From NCBI GenBank assembly GCA_017543905.1, contig JAFYFC010000044.1, positions 24,021 to 88,020 on the forward strand: a stretch of DNA of 64,000 nucleotides. Direction: 5' to 3'. This stretch comes from Clostridia bacterium (GTDB taxonomy: Bacteria > Bacillota > Clostridia > Christensenellales > Aristaeellaceae). The notes under the pieces were generated by a model. The model had not been told where the DNA came from. It saw nothing but the letters and a program-made list of their open reading frames with translations, and searched no databases. Positions 15,841 to 24,071 of the stretch are shown here, one piece after another; position 1 is the stretch's first letter; each line of letters opens with the position of its first letter. A program made the translations under genes and the position numbers.

Positions 15841-16000
15841 ACCTGATAAAAACGACTATGGGCTGTAAAAATGCCCGCTGATATGCTCCCTTTTGAGGAT
15901 AGAAAAACCCGACCTCACAGCAGCCAAAACCAACCGCCGTCCCCTAAATACGTGACGGCTGTATGCCAAAACACCGCGCTTTGGGCTCTGCATCTTACTG

Positions 16001-16035
16001 TACAGCCGATTATTCGCATAATTGGCTGTATTTTT
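16001..16035 (+). terminator. Intrinsic terminator after the hydrolase remnant
   Basis: TACAGCCGATTAT (16001-16013), loop TCGC, ATAATTGGCTGTA (16018-16030), one G-U pair, then TTTTT. A second overlapping inverted repeat, GGCTGTA/TACAGCC, spans 16024-16041. Confidence 0.8.
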
Positions 16036-16075
16036 ACAGCCCCATAAGCCCATTTTTACGAACGTAAAAGGATTT

Positions 16076-16117
16076 CCGTTGAGAACTTGCATAATAAATT
16101 AATGAAGTTCTCAACGG
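16076..16117. repeat. Perfect 13-bp inverted repeat upstream of a promoter
   Basis: CCGTTGAGAACTT at 16076-16088 and AAGTTCTCAACGG at 16105-16117. A related core recurs after the promoter (TTGAGAAGT at 16157 and ACTTCTCA near 16185). This looks like an operator pair or a transposon-type end. Confidence 0.75.
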
Positions 16118-16122
16118 ACGTC

Positions 16123-16151
16123 TTGACTTTGCGGCGCTGCGTCTGTATAAT
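16123..16151 (+). promoter_or_regulatory. Near-consensus promoter
   Basis: TTGACT at 16123-16128 and TATAAT at 16146-16151, spacer 17. It drives the short ATPase remnant at 16205. Confidence 0.82.
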
Positions 16152-16204
16152 CTCAATTGAGAAGTGGAATGATATATCAGCCAACTTCTCAGCGGAGGCG
16201 TATC

Positions 16205-16369
16205 ATGGAAATCAAACGCGACTTATATCTTAAAAAGCTGATTTCCTTTATGTGGGATTCCTTCCCGAAGATCGTCGTACGTCACGATATACGCAAACGC
16301 TGGTACGACGATAACGGCATTCTGAATATCGGAATTCTGGATTTTTTACTGGACGACAGTATCGTCTGA
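16205..16369 (+). pseudogene. Internally deleted AAA_14/DUF4143 ATPase remnant
   Basis: A 54-residue frame with a good GGAGG site. The first 14 residues, MEIKRDLYLKKLIS, are the usual start of AAA_14/DUF4143 ATPases. They are then joined directly to SFPKIVVRHDIRKRWYDDNG and ILNIGILDFLLDD, which normally come more than 200 residues later, after the P-loop and Walker B. So the gene has lost its middle but kept promoter, start and end in frame. Confidence 0.7.
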
Positions 16370-16375
16370 GCATAA

Positions 16376-16412
16376 AATAATTATCCCCCGACGCGGTCGG
16401 GGGATAATTATT
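16376..16412. terminator. Strong bidirectional hairpin terminator
   Basis: A perfect 17-bp inverted repeat: AATAATTATCCCCCGAC, loop GCG, GTCGGGGGATAATTATT. Confidence 0.8.
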
Positions 16413-16420
16413 GAGCGTTT

Positions 16421-16483
16421 GAAAGCTCTTTTTAGCGCTTCGAGAACTGAGGCGCGCGGCGGGCAGCCTTGAGGCCGTACTTT
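16421..16483 (-). repeat. Duplicated rpsI 3' end (left attachment-site copy)
   Basis: This 63-bp stretch matches 17245-17307 at all but two positions. Read on the minus strand it encodes [16 protein letters not shown], the last 16 residues of S9, then a stop that is TAA here and TGA in the real gene. It is the copy expected when an element that carries a mimic of the rpsI 3' end integrates there. Confidence 0.88.
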
Positions 16484-16567
16484 GCCCGAAAAAACCACCG
16501 AACTGATTGCGGATGAACATTCATGCAAGACGGGAAAGGAAGATGAGTTCGGGGGATACGCGGGGTA

Positions 16568-16810
16568 TCAGGAAATCTTTTCGCTCATCTCATACAGCTC
16601 GTCCGGGCAAAGATCCTGTCCGTCCGGCCAGACCACGGTGAACCCGTCCGGCTTTGCGGCGCGGAAATAGGCTTCATCCGCCAGGCGGCTGTACCACTCG
16701 CCTTTGATATATGGTTTCACGTCAAAGACCCGCACTTCATCGTTGTCAAACACAATGCGCAGGGTATAATCCTGCTGCGGATACACCTCTTTTGCGGTCG
16801 GGCGCAGCAT
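16568..16810 (-). CDS. DUF2442 family protein (putative antitoxin partner)
   Basis: An 80-residue protein typical of DUF2442: RPTAKEVYPQQDYTLRIVFD, then VRVFDVKPYIKGEWYSRLAD, a FRAAKPDGFTVVWPDG segment and a C-terminal CPDELYEMS. These are usually encoded right after a DUF4160 gene, and the pair is predicted to be a toxin-antitoxin-like module. The ATG at 16810 has AGGTGA 5 bases before it; a GTG nine bases upstream is a possible alternative that nearly overlaps the DUF4160 stop. Confidence 0.85.
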   Translation of the reverse strand: MLRPTAKEVYPQQDYTLRIVFDNDEVRVFDVKPYIKGEWYSRLADEAYFRAAKPDGFTVVWPDGQDLCPDELYEMSEKIS

Positions 16811-16820
16811 AGCAGTCACC

Positions 16821-17087
16821 TCACTTCAAAGGATCAATCTTGAAATAGCCCTCACCCTCTGAAAGCATCTTCCAGTTGGCCATCAATTCATCATCGTGGA
16901 TCGCCATCCAGCCTTCCAGCATTTTTAACTGACGGTTGGGAAAATGGCCTTCCAGAATCTCACCATCCAACGCGATCACGATTTCTTCGTCACCATACAA
17001 GGCGTGGATATGCGGCTTATGATGCTTTCCACCCTTCTCGCTCTGCATTCTGACGATGATTCCGTAAAACATACTGAGAGCAGGCAT
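16821..17087 (-). CDS. DUF4160 family protein (putative toxin partner)
   Basis: An 88-residue DUF4160 protein. It has the family start MPALSMFYGIIVRM, the motif HHKPHIHALYGDEEIVIALD (HxxPHxHA) and LKMLEGWMAIHDDELMANW near the C-terminus. It precedes DUF2442 by 10 bases. The pair sits alone between two copies of the rpsI 3' end, which suggests cargo left from an integrated element. Activity as a toxin is inferred from the pairing only. Confidence 0.87.
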   Translation of the reverse strand: MPALSMFYGIIVRMQSEKGGKHHKPHIHALYGDEEIVIALDGEILEGHFPNRQLKMLEGWMAIHDDELMANWKMLSEGEGYFKIDPLK

Positions 17088-17196
17088 CGCGCAGCACCAC
17101 CTTTCAATAACTATTATACATGTTTTTGCCAGTTTTTACAACTATAATTATATTCGTGCGCCGTCGTCCGGACTGCCGCCTAAACCTCATGCTACA

Positions 17197-17230
17197 GGAA
17201 AACCACCGGCCGAATGAACAGCCGGTGGTT
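17197..17230 (-). terminator. Intrinsic terminator after rpsI
   Basis: On the minus strand AACCACCGGC (17230-17221), loop, GCCGGTGGTT (17210-17201), then TTCC. It ends the rplM-rpsI transcript. Confidence 0.82.
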
Positions 17231-17244
17231 GAATGATCTTGAGA

Positions 17245-17307
17245 GAAAGCTCTTCTCAGCGCTTCGAGAACTGAGGCGCGCGGCGGGCAGCCTTGAGGCC
17301 GTACTTT
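17245..17307 (-). repeat. rpsI 3' end (right attachment-site copy)
   Basis: The chromosomal counterpart of 16421-16483. It includes the last codons of rpsI, its stop at 17256-17258 and 11 bases beyond (GAAAGCTCTT core). Confidence 0.88.
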
Positions 17308-17648
17308 TTGCGCTCCTTCATTCTGGGGTCGCGGGTTAGGTAGCCGGCCTTTTTGATGGCGGGCTTAAGCTCCTCGTCCGCCTTTACCAGCGCGCGGGCG
17401 ATGCCGTGACGGATCGCGCCGGCCTGACCGGTAAAGCCGCCGCCCTTGACGTTTACGAGCACGTCGAAGCGGGAAGCGGTTTCGGTGAGCGCGAGGGGCT
17501 GGCGCACCACGGTCTTGAGGGTCTCAAGTCCGAAATAGTCGTCCAAACCGCGCTTGTTGATAATGATATTGCCTTCGCCGGGAATCAGACGAACGCGGGC
17601 GATCGCCTTTTTTCTTCTGCCGACTGCGTTGAAGCTTACATCAGACAT
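17256..17648 (-). CDS. rpsI: 30S ribosomal protein S9
   Basis: A 130-residue S9. It starts with [20 protein letters not shown], has [20 protein letters not shown] and the arginine-rich end RRAPQFSKR that reaches the P-site tRNA. Length is normal. It lies 18 bases downstream of rplM in the universal rplM-rpsI operon. Its 3' end is duplicated 824 bases away, which marks it as an integration site. Confidence 0.98.
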   Translation of the reverse strand: MSDVSFNAVGRRKKAIARVRLIPGEGNIIINKRGLDDYFGLETLKTVVRQPLALTETASRFDVLVNVKGGGFTGQAGAIRHGIARALVKADEELKPAIKKAGYLTRDPRMKERKKYGLKAARRAPQFSKR

Positions 17649-17666
17649 TTAATTCGTCCTCCTCCC

Positions 17667-18098
17667 TTACTTTATCTCGAAAACCTCGGGCTGCTGGGCG
17701 GCGTGTGGATGCTCCGCGCCCTCGTAGACCTTCAGCTTTTTGAACATCTTGTTGCCCAAAGGCCCCTTGGGAAGCATTCCGCGCACGGCCTTTTTGAACG
17801 CGAAGGCGCTCTTTTTGGCCATAAGGTCGCGGTACTTGGTTTCCTTGAGTCCGCCCGGATAACCGGAATGATGGTAGTAAATCTTCTCGTCCAGCTTCTT
17901 GCCGGTGAGCTCGATTTTGTCGGTATTTATCACGATAACGAAATCGCCGGTATCGACATGGGGTGTGAAGGTGGGCTTATGCTTGCCGCGCAGCAGCGTA
18001 GCGGTCTGCGTTGCCAGACGTCCCAGCACCACGCCCGACGCGTCGATCACATACCACTTGCGTTCGACATTGGCGGGGTTTGCCATGAAAGTGCTCAT
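17667..18098 (-). CDS. rplM: 50S ribosomal protein L13
   Basis: A 143-residue L13 ([20 protein letters not shown] at the start; [20 protein letters not shown] and [13 protein letters not shown] in the middle). The start at 18098 (MSTFMANP) is chosen because it matches the family start; a longer frame begins 18 bases upstream but would include the GGAGG site itself. It is transcribed with rpsI from the promoter at 18209-18238. Confidence 0.97.
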   Translation of the reverse strand: MSTFMANPANVERKWYVIDASGVVLGRLATQTATLLRGKHKPTFTPHVDTGDFVIVINTDKIELTGKKLDEKIYYHHSGYPGGLKETKYRDLMAKKSAFAFKKAVRGMLPKGPLGNKMFKKLKVYEGAEHPHAAQQPEVFEIK

Positions 18099-18208
18099 TT
18101 TTGAGATATCCTCCAAATCAATATCAATACTGATGTCTCCGGCATGAGGTCAGCATGCCCGACAATTCATCAAACGCCCGGGGCTATGAGCGGATTGACA
18201 CGCAGGAT
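18099..18208 (-). promoter_or_regulatory. 5' leader of the rplM-rpsI operon
   Basis: About 100 nt of leader with a GCATG/CATGC hairpin nested in CCGG pairs (about 18133-18185). L13 leaders that bind the protein and repress the operon are known in Firmicutes; this one is a candidate by position only. Confidence 0.45.
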
Positions 18209-18238
18209 ATTGTACCGCGTAATACATATGTATGTCAA
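18209..18238 (-). promoter_or_regulatory. Promoter of rplM-rpsI
   Basis: Reading leftward: TTGACA (18238-18233), 18-base spacer, TACAAT (18214-18209). Confidence 0.82.
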
Positions 18239-18387
18239 TATTGTTTCAAAATTTAACAAAAAAGCGCTGCTTGCGCGGCGCGGTTTCTGCAGCCGAGTGA
18301 GCTTCAGTGCAAAAACGTCTTTCGTTCGGCATCCTCCATGCTGAGAATGTAGCGGAGCTGTTCCATACGGACCCTGCGACCGGCGTA

Positions 18388-18566
18388 ACGAACAGGCTGC
18401 ACTTCTTCTATGACACCCAGGACAAGCAGGCTATGGTGGAGTATAACGGAGTCAAGTACAGCTACGCCTACAACCTGCAGGGTGATGTGGTCGGCTGCAG
18501 GGTGATGTGGTCGGCATCGTTGACAGTGCGGGCAATCTGGTGGTAGAATACAGCTATGATGCATGA
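18388..18566 (+). pseudogene. RHS-repeat fragment with a frameshifting duplication
   Basis: The peptide RLHFFYDTQDKQAMVEYNGV, then YSYAYNLQGDVVG and, after a frame change, IVDSAGNLVVEYSYDA, is the end of an RHS/YD-repeat core. Upstream YD repeats and the conserved core end are missing. A 20-bp tandem duplication at 18475-18514 shifts the frame. It is probably the scar of an RHS polymorphic toxin gene. Confidence 0.75.
18475..18514. repeat. 20-bp tandem duplication in the RHS remnant
   Basis: CTGCAGGGTGATGTGGTCGG occurs twice in a row (18475-18494 and 18495-18514). Removing one copy restores the RHS reading frame. Confidence 0.92.
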
Positions 18567-18682
18567 ACGTTTGTTGCACGAACGGATCATATCAAGGCCA
18601 GATGCTGAGTTACGCCCACACCAGTTCACAAGCTTACCAAATCAATATCGACTATCGTTGAGTATCCTTAAAGGAGGTCAAA

Positions 18683-18748
18683 ATGAGTACTGTAGAAATA
18701 GAACACTCTATGCTGTCAATCAAGATGACTTTTATGACATTAATATAA
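18683..18748 (+). CDS. Possible 21-residue small protein or leader peptide
   Basis: ATG at 18683 with an excellent AAAGGAGG site 3 bases before it; the frame (MSTVEIEHSMLSIKMTFMTL) stops at 18748, 12 bases before the next gene. It may be a remnant of a frameshifted gene or may couple translation to the downstream gene. No homology recognised. Confidence 0.35.
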   Translation: MSTVEIEHSMLSIKMTFMTLI

Positions 18749-18760
18749 TGAGGCAGGATT

Positions 18761-19435
18761 ATGAACAACGATATAATCAGAATAGAGAAAGTCGATGGCG
18801 GTTTCTGGCAGTATTTCGATCATCCTCTGGTTGACAGGATATGGTGTGGTTACGATACCGGAGATTGCTGTGTTTATTATCATGACCACTGCAGGGAATT
18901 GCACATAGGATGCGAAGGTTATCTTTTTCAATATGGAACTCCGGTAAGCAACGACGGGAAACTGCTGTTCATGGGGAGCTGGTATAAGGGGCTTTATTGC
19001 TATATTATCGAAACAGGAAAGTTACTGTGGCACATGAAATCCACCAGAATAACCAAAGTTATTGTGTACGATTCATATCTAACAGTCGCAAGGTACGGAT
19101 ATTACCTTGCAAAGATAGATATAGCAACAGGCGAGATCATAGCGAAAATAAACAGCAAAGGGCTTGAAGCACAATATAAACTTGACCACAGAGTTTGTGC
19201 AAAATACCTTAAGAGGAAGCTTTGTATTGTAAATACAGAGACAATGCAAATAGAAAAGGCTTTTCCTTATAGTGCCTTACACCCGAATAGCCAATACGAC
19301 TTCCTAATCAAATCTGTTAGGCTGGAGGACAATAAAATAATAATCCATGGCTCTGAAGGAAACAACACTATTGAGATTTATGAGGGATTTTTAATTTCAC
19401 CAATGAAAGCTTATTGCTTGGAAATTCCATTGTAA
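18761..19435 (+). CDS. Uncharacterised protein downstream of an RHS remnant, possible immunity protein
   Basis: A 224-residue cytoplasmic protein, AT-rich in codon use (many ATA, AAA, TTA) unlike the core genome. It is beta-rich with repeated strand-turn units such as YLFQYGTPVSNDGKLLFMGS and YYLAKIDIATGEIIAKINSK, suggestive of a small beta-propeller. Its position just after an RHS fragment, and before other AT-rich small genes, fits an immunity protein of a polymorphic toxin system, but this is inference. No family was recognised. Confidence 0.5.
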   Translation: MNNDIIRIEKVDGGFWQYFDHPLVDRIWCGYDTGDCCVYYHDHCRELHIGCEGYLFQYGTPVSNDGKLLFMGSWYKGLYCYIIETGKLLWHMKSTRITKVIVYDSYLTVARYGYYLAKIDIATGEIIAKINSKGLEAQYKLDHRVCAKYLKRKLCIVNTETMQIEKAFPYSALHPNSQYDFLIKSVRLEDNKIIIHGSEGNNTIEIYEGFLISPMKAYCLEIPL

Positions 19436-19704
19436 ATGCAATGGAAACATTGTGCAATAATTGGCAATAATTGGGACGGTTGCGCGAAAAACAAAAGAGC
19501 ACAAGCCACAAAGAGCAACCATGGTAAAAAAAGAAGAAAGAAAGCAAGTTAGTCTGCTGCGGGAGTCTCTACAGTCAATACTTGGGACGGCTCCAGAAAT
19601 TGGCAGGGAAAAGATAAGGTAGCTCGTAAAACTTAAAGCTGTTTAATAATCGCACCTTGACAAAAGAATAATGTCGCATAAGCGAAACAAGCAAAGCACA
19701 CTAA
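19436..19704. other. Gene-free AT-rich stretch
   Basis: No gene, promoter or repeat recognised. Short frames are broken by stops; probably degraded sequence of the RHS-associated region. Confidence 0.4.
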
Positions 19705-19839
19705 AAACTAATCCGCTCTGCTTTATTTGATATATTCAAAATTGTCTTGGAATACTGTGACCCGCCATTATTTGGAGATGACGAAAACGATCATACATTT
19801 ATTGAAACGGGAATAAATTTGTACAAGGAGACGCATTAA
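19705..19839 (+). pseudogene. C-terminal fragment of an unknown (immunity-like) protein
   Basis: A 44-codon frame opens right after an in-frame TAA and has no start codon. It encodes FDIFKIVLEYCDPPLFGDDE, then a GINLYKETH end and a stop at 19837-19839. The composition (acidic, AT-rich) is like small immunity proteins. It ends one base before the next gene, and its last codons contain that gene's AAGGAG site. Confidence 0.45.
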
Positions 19840-19840
19840 T

Positions 19841-20407
19841 ATGAGAACCAGATATGTATTGCTTCTGATACTGTTGCCTTTAGCGATTTATTGCTTAACA
19901 GGGTGCTCCGGTTCTCCAAAAAAGCGAGAAAGAAGCAGAATCAGTGATTCTGAGTTCATCAATCTTTTTAATGAAAATAAAGAGAAGCTAAATAAATGCG
20001 CAGAGATTCTTTATTCAAAACCAGATTTCTGGAAATCCATTGACAAAGATCGCACGACCAATTGGTCATTGGATTTGAATAAAAGCTATCATCATGATTT
20101 CGGTGAAGAAAGCTGGCACATTGTTGACGATACATTGAATATTCTTAAACCGGAAGCTGTATGGTATGATGTAAATATATGTGATCGTAACTTGCCGATG
20201 ATAGGCTTTGATTTTGTCAGTAGTGACTCTAAGCCGCATAAAGGGTATTGGAAAATGATCGACCTGCTTTATATTCCCTCGACTTATAGAATAGATGGAA
20301 ACAAGTATGAATATCTGAAAAAACTCCTTCAACAATCATGGATAGAGGACGATTTGATAATGCTGGATTACGACTGGTATTATACCATTCATGAAGAAAA
20401 CCGCTAA
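19841..20407 (+). CDS. Uncharacterised lipoprotein
   Basis: A 188-residue protein with a type II signal peptide: LLLILLPLAIYCLTGC, lipobox L-T-G-C with Cys22. The mature part is charged and tyrosine-rich (RISDSEFINLFNENKEKLNK, then a DLLYIPSTYRIDGNKYEYLK stretch) and would sit on the outer face of the membrane. No family recognised. Strongly AT-rich compared with neighbours, so probably acquired. It may be an immunity or accessory protein of the RHS remnant region. Confidence 0.65.
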   Translation: MRTRYVLLLILLPLAIYCLTGCSGSPKKRERSRISDSEFINLFNENKEKLNKCAEILYSKPDFWKSIDKDRTTNWSLDLNKSYHHDFGEESWHIVDDTLNILKPEAVWYDVNICDRNLPMIGFDFVSSDSKPHKGYWKMIDLLYIPSTYRIDGNKYEYLKKLLQQSWIEDDLIMLDYDWYYTIHEENR

Positions 20408-20439
20408 TTGACACACCTTGGAAACACATATAAGATATA

Positions 20440-20895
20440 TATTCCCCAACTTCATTCCGCAGGGGAGGCTTGGAGGGGCGAACCCCTCCAATTTCATTCC
20501 GCAGCGGCGGCAAGGCGCTTTGTCTCAAATTCTATTTGAGCCAAAGCGTCCCGCATAGCGGGATCAACTTGCCAGCAGGCAAGTTGACCTCGTACGGCGC
20601 GAGGACGCGATTTTTGCGAAGTCGAGCGAAGACGACCGGAGCAAATAATCGCTACATCTCAATTTGAGGTTGATTTGCCATCGGCAAATCAATCCCGCCT
20701 TCGGCGGGACGCATCGGCTCAAATCTGCGATTTGAGGCGGTGCGCCTTGCACCCGGAAAATCCCGCAGGATTTTCAGCGAAAATTGCAAACCTGCTACTG
20801 CACTCCCCAAAGCCGAACGTTTTATCCAAGCACCTTAATCCGCTGCAGAAAACCCTACCCGATCGAAATGAAGCGAAGCTTCATTTCGATCGATT
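20440..20895. repeat. Cluster of short palindromes (extragenic repeat array)
   Basis: A gene-free stretch packed with small hairpins: CTCAAAT/ATTTGAG (20523), CAACTTGCC/GGCAAGTTG (20567), GATTTGCC/GGCAAATC (20671), TCCCGCC/GGCGGGA (20694), CTCAAAT/ATTTGAG again (20716), and finally CGATCGAAATGAAGC/GCTTCATTTCGATCG (20863-20894). GGGGAGG/CCCCTCC units lie near 20462-20490. The last hairpin may also end the GH38 transcript and belongs to a family found at 29454, 30254 and 60274. Confidence 0.75.
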
Positions 20896-20899
20896 TTTG

Positions 20900-23800
20900 T
20901 CATTTAATTCTGAGCGTAAGTATCTCGTAGGGCTTGAACTCGTATTCGAGCGTATCGCCCTCGAACGGGGCCGCGGCGAGATCGTCCTCCATGAGGCTCG
21001 TGTACAGCGCCTGCTTCGGCGTATTTTCGAGCTTTATCTTCGCCTTCGTCCGCGCGCCGTAGCACTCGTACAGGCGGAGTATCGTGCCCTCGCCGTGCAG
21101 CGCGCCCTTTACCGTCTCTATCATCACGTTGGGCTTGTCGACGGAGGCGAAGGAGAACGACACGTCCTTCGTGCCCGTGCCGGCGAGCGCGCGCGCCTCG
21201 GCGGGGATGTTGAATTCGTAGGCGCGCTCAGGCACGTCCGCCTGCCGCCAGTCGCCCGCGTGCGGCATGAGGGAGTAGGAGAACACGTGCGTGCCGATGT
21301 CCGCGGTCGGATCGGGATCGGTGGCGGATTTGAGCAGCGTGAGCGCGGCGCTGTTTTCGTCCACGCTGTAGCCGTATTTGCAGTCGCTGAGTATCGCCGC
21401 GCCGTACGCCGCCTCGCTCACGTCCGCCCACTTGTGCGCGCACACCTCGAAGCGCGCCACGTCCCAGGAGGTGTTTTTGTGCGTCGCGCGGGTGACGTTG
21501 CCGTACTGGATGTCGAACTGCGCCTGATTGTAGAATATGTCCAGCGGGAAATGCGCCTTGAGCAGACCGTGCGGCTCGCGCCAGTCCACATTGGCGTCAA
21601 AGTCCACGCGCTTAAGGTCGGCGTAGAATTTTATGTCCTCGCATACGGTGCTGTCGCCGGTTTTCCACTTCGCGCGCAGCACTGTCATTACCGGGCCCTC
21701 GCTTATCTTTTCTACGCTCACCAGCTCCGTCACGTCCCAGGAGCGCTCGGTATAGTATATGTTTATGTCCCACGCGTCGTAGTTGTGCGGGCGGTTTTCG
21801 TAGTAGACGATGCTGTTGAGAGCCTTGTCCTTTTTGACCAGCTCGCGCCCGCACTGCGTGTCCACCATGCTCGTAATGCGAAGCGACGAATCGAACCTGC
21901 CCTTAAAGAACGGCGTTTCGAAGCCGCGCTCGTCCGCGCAGGTGCGCGCGGGCGCTTCGTTTCCGTATTTGAACCAGAACGGCTGCGCGCTCAGGGGCTT
22001 AAGCCCCGTAACGTAGGCGGCGTAACGGTTTTCGACCCTCTGCGCGGGATATACGTGTCCTTCGCGGTCGCGCAGCGCGCACACGCCCTCCGGCGCTTCG
22101 AACCAAACGACGTCGTTTCTGAGCGCGCCCAGCGTGTTGGTCACGAGCAGATCGCCCTCGGCGTCTTTTTCCAGCGCCTCCATCGCGCGGCGCTTTATTT
22201 CGGCCACGCGCTCAAACAGCTCCGCGTACATTTTGTCGCTGTCCTCGTATACCTTGTGGATGGAGCTGCCGGGCAGTATGTCGTGGAACTGAAGGGTAAG
22301 CATCGTGCGCCAGATCTGCCTGAGCTCGTCCTGCGGATACTCTATCCCGCTTTTTACCAGCCAGAATTCGGCGTCCCTCAGCGCGATCTCGAGCTTTCGG
22401 TTATTGCGCTTGTTTTTGCCCTGAGAGGTATACGTGCCGCGGTGGTATTCGAGGTACAATTCGCCCGACCACTTGGGCAGACGCTTGTTCCCGCTCACGC
22501 GCTTGTCCAGCGCCTCGAAAAATTCCCGCGCGAAGGTCTGCCTGACCGCGGGACAGCCCACGACGGGCCCGCGCATGCGGCGCGCGTTTTCTATCATCCA
22601 GTCGGTGGAGCCGCCGCCGCCGTCGCCGTAGCCGTAGGAGACGAGATAGTGATTGTCCACGCCCTTTTGCTGGAATCTCTGCCAGCCGCCCTTTATCTGA
22701 TTGGGCGCAAGCAGCGCGTTGTAGGTGGTAAAGAACTGCAGATCGTCGTGACGCTCGTAGGAGCCGTCCAGCTTGTACTCGCGGGAGGGCGTGAAGTGCG
22801 TGAGCACCTCGCTGCCGTCTATGCCCTTCCACATGAACGTGTCGTAGGGGGAAAGGTTGTATTCGCTCCAGGAGAGCTTGCTGGTCATAAAGTAATCTAT
22901 GCCGGATTTTTTGAGTATCTGCGGCAGCGCCGCGCTGTAGCCGAACACGTCCGGCAGCCACAGCACGCGGCTGCGCTTGCCAAATTCCGTCTGGAAGAAT
23001 TCGTTTCCGTAAAGCAGCTGCCTTACCAGCGCCTCGCCGCCGGAAAGGTTGCAGTCCGCCTCTACCCACATGCCGCCCTCGGCCTCCCAGCGGCCGCTCT
23101 TGACCGCCGCGCGGATGCGCTCGAACAGCTCGGGCTGATCCTCCTTGACGAACTGGTACAGCTGCGGCTGGGAGGACATGAACTTGAACTCCGGATATTC
23201 CTCCATGAGCTTGAGCATCGTGGCGAACGTGCGCACAGCCTTATGCCGCGTCTGGTACAGGTCCCACAGCCACGCGACGTCTATGTGCGTGTGTCCCACG
23301 CAGTCCGCGATCGCCTCCGGCTCCAGCGCGGCGAGCTTGTCGTAATAGTTTTCCTTAAGGAACGCGCGCGCCGCGGCCACGGAGGCGTGGAACTCGGGCG
23401 AAAACGGCCGTCTCAGATCCAGCAGGTTAAGCGCGTCAGAGAGCGTTTCCAGCGTGGTCTCGCGCTCGCGCTCGCCCGTATGCTCCAGCAGCGACGCCTC
23501 GTGGGGCACGTCTATGTCGTAATACAGCTGCGCCACGTCGTCCATCCAGTCCGCCATGTACAGGTGCATGCGCGGCTGCATGAGCCCCGCGCCGTTATGC
23601 TGGGTGTTGTGATACGCCTGCAGGAAGATGTCGAACTTGGTGCCCGGCACCGCCTTTTCCTGCAGAAGCAGCGTCATGTGGCGGGTGTCGAAGGCCTGCT
23701 CTATGCGGCCGTTCACCCACACCACTATCTGGCTCATCAGCGCTTCCCAGCCGTCTATGCCCGTGTCCACGCACAGACGCGCCTGCCCGTAAAAACCCTC

Positions 23801-24004
23801 GGGCACCACTGCGGTGAAGCGGAAATCGTTCCAGTGCTCCCCCTCGGTGAAGGCCCAGTACGCGCCGTTTTCGAAGGGCTCGAATTTGTCCGTGCCCCTG
23901 GGCGCGATTTCCATGCCGGTCACGTCCTCGCGCGCCCTTATGCGCAGGGAGCGGATGACCTGCCTCATTTTGCGCACGCGCGCGTCAAGCTGATGCATTA
24001 TCAT
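20900..24004 (-). CDS. GH38 alpha-mannosidase
   Basis: A 1034-residue cytoplasmic enzyme (no signal peptide) that removes alpha-mannose from glycans. After an N-terminal beta domain, the GH38 catalytic domain starts near residue 235: GHTHIDVAWLW gives zinc ligands His240 and Asp242; LWLPDVFGYSAALPQ carries the nucleophile Asp352; LQFHDILPGS carries zinc ligand His574. The alpha-mannosidase middle and C-terminal beta domains follow. It lies 67 bases downstream of dapF on the same strand. Its substrate probably arrives as short oligosaccharides through an importer such as the one at 25.7-29.3 kb. Confidence 0.95.
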   Translation of the reverse strand: MIMHQLDARVRKMRQVIRSLRIRAREDVTGMEIAPRGTDKFEPFENGAYWAFTEGEHWNDFRFTAVVPEGFYGQARLCVDTGIDGWEALMSQIVVWVNGRIEQAFDTRHMTLLLQEKAVPGTKFDIFLQAYHNTQHNGAGLMQPRMHLYMADWMDDVAQLYYDIDVPHEASLLEHTGERERETTLETLSDALNLLDLRRPFSPEFHASVAAARAFLKENYYDKLAALEPEAIADCVGHTHIDVAWLWDLYQTRHKAVRTFATMLKLMEEYPEFKFMSSQPQLYQFVKEDQPELFERIRAAVKSGRWEAEGGMWVEADCNLSGGEALVRQLLYGNEFFQTEFGKRSRVLWLPDVFGYSAALPQILKKSGIDYFMTSKLSWSEYNLSPYDTFMWKGIDGSEVLTHFTPSREYKLDGSYERHDDLQFFTTYNALLAPNQIKGGWQRFQQKGVDNHYLVSYGYGDGGGGSTDWMIENARRMRGPVVGCPAVRQTFAREFFEALDKRVSGNKRLPKWSGELYLEYHRGTYTSQGKNKRNNRKLEIALRDAEFWLVKSGIEYPQDELRQIWRTMLTLQFHDILPGSSIHKVYEDSDKMYAELFERVAEIKRRAMEALEKDAEGDLLVTNTLGALRNDVVWFEAPEGVCALRDREGHVYPAQRVENRYAAYVTGLKPLSAQPFWFKYGNEAPARTCADERGFETPFFKGRFDSSLRITSMVDTQCGRELVKKDKALNSIVYYENRPHNYDAWDINIYYTERSWDVTELVSVEKISEGPVMTVLRAKWKTGDSTVCEDIKFYADLKRVDFDANVDWREPHGLLKAHFPLDIFYNQAQFDIQYGNVTRATHKNTSWDVARFEVCAHKWADVSEAAYGAAILSDCKYGYSVDENSAALTLLKSATDPDPTADIGTHVFSYSLMPHAGDWRQADVPERAYEFNIPAEARALAGTGTKDVSFSFASVDKPNVMIETVKGALHGEGTILRLYECYGARTKAKIKLENTPKQALYTSLMEDDLAAAPFEGDTLEYEFKPYEILTLRIK

Positions 24005-24071
24005 AAACTACCTCTTCCCGGCGCGGGTGCGCCGATTATTATTCTGTATGCCGCGGAGTTTTGCGCCTTCG

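Noticed and set aside
20440..20895. Possible CRISPR array in the palindrome cluster
   Set aside because: The repeats differ from one another, spacing is irregular, and no cas gene is in the window.
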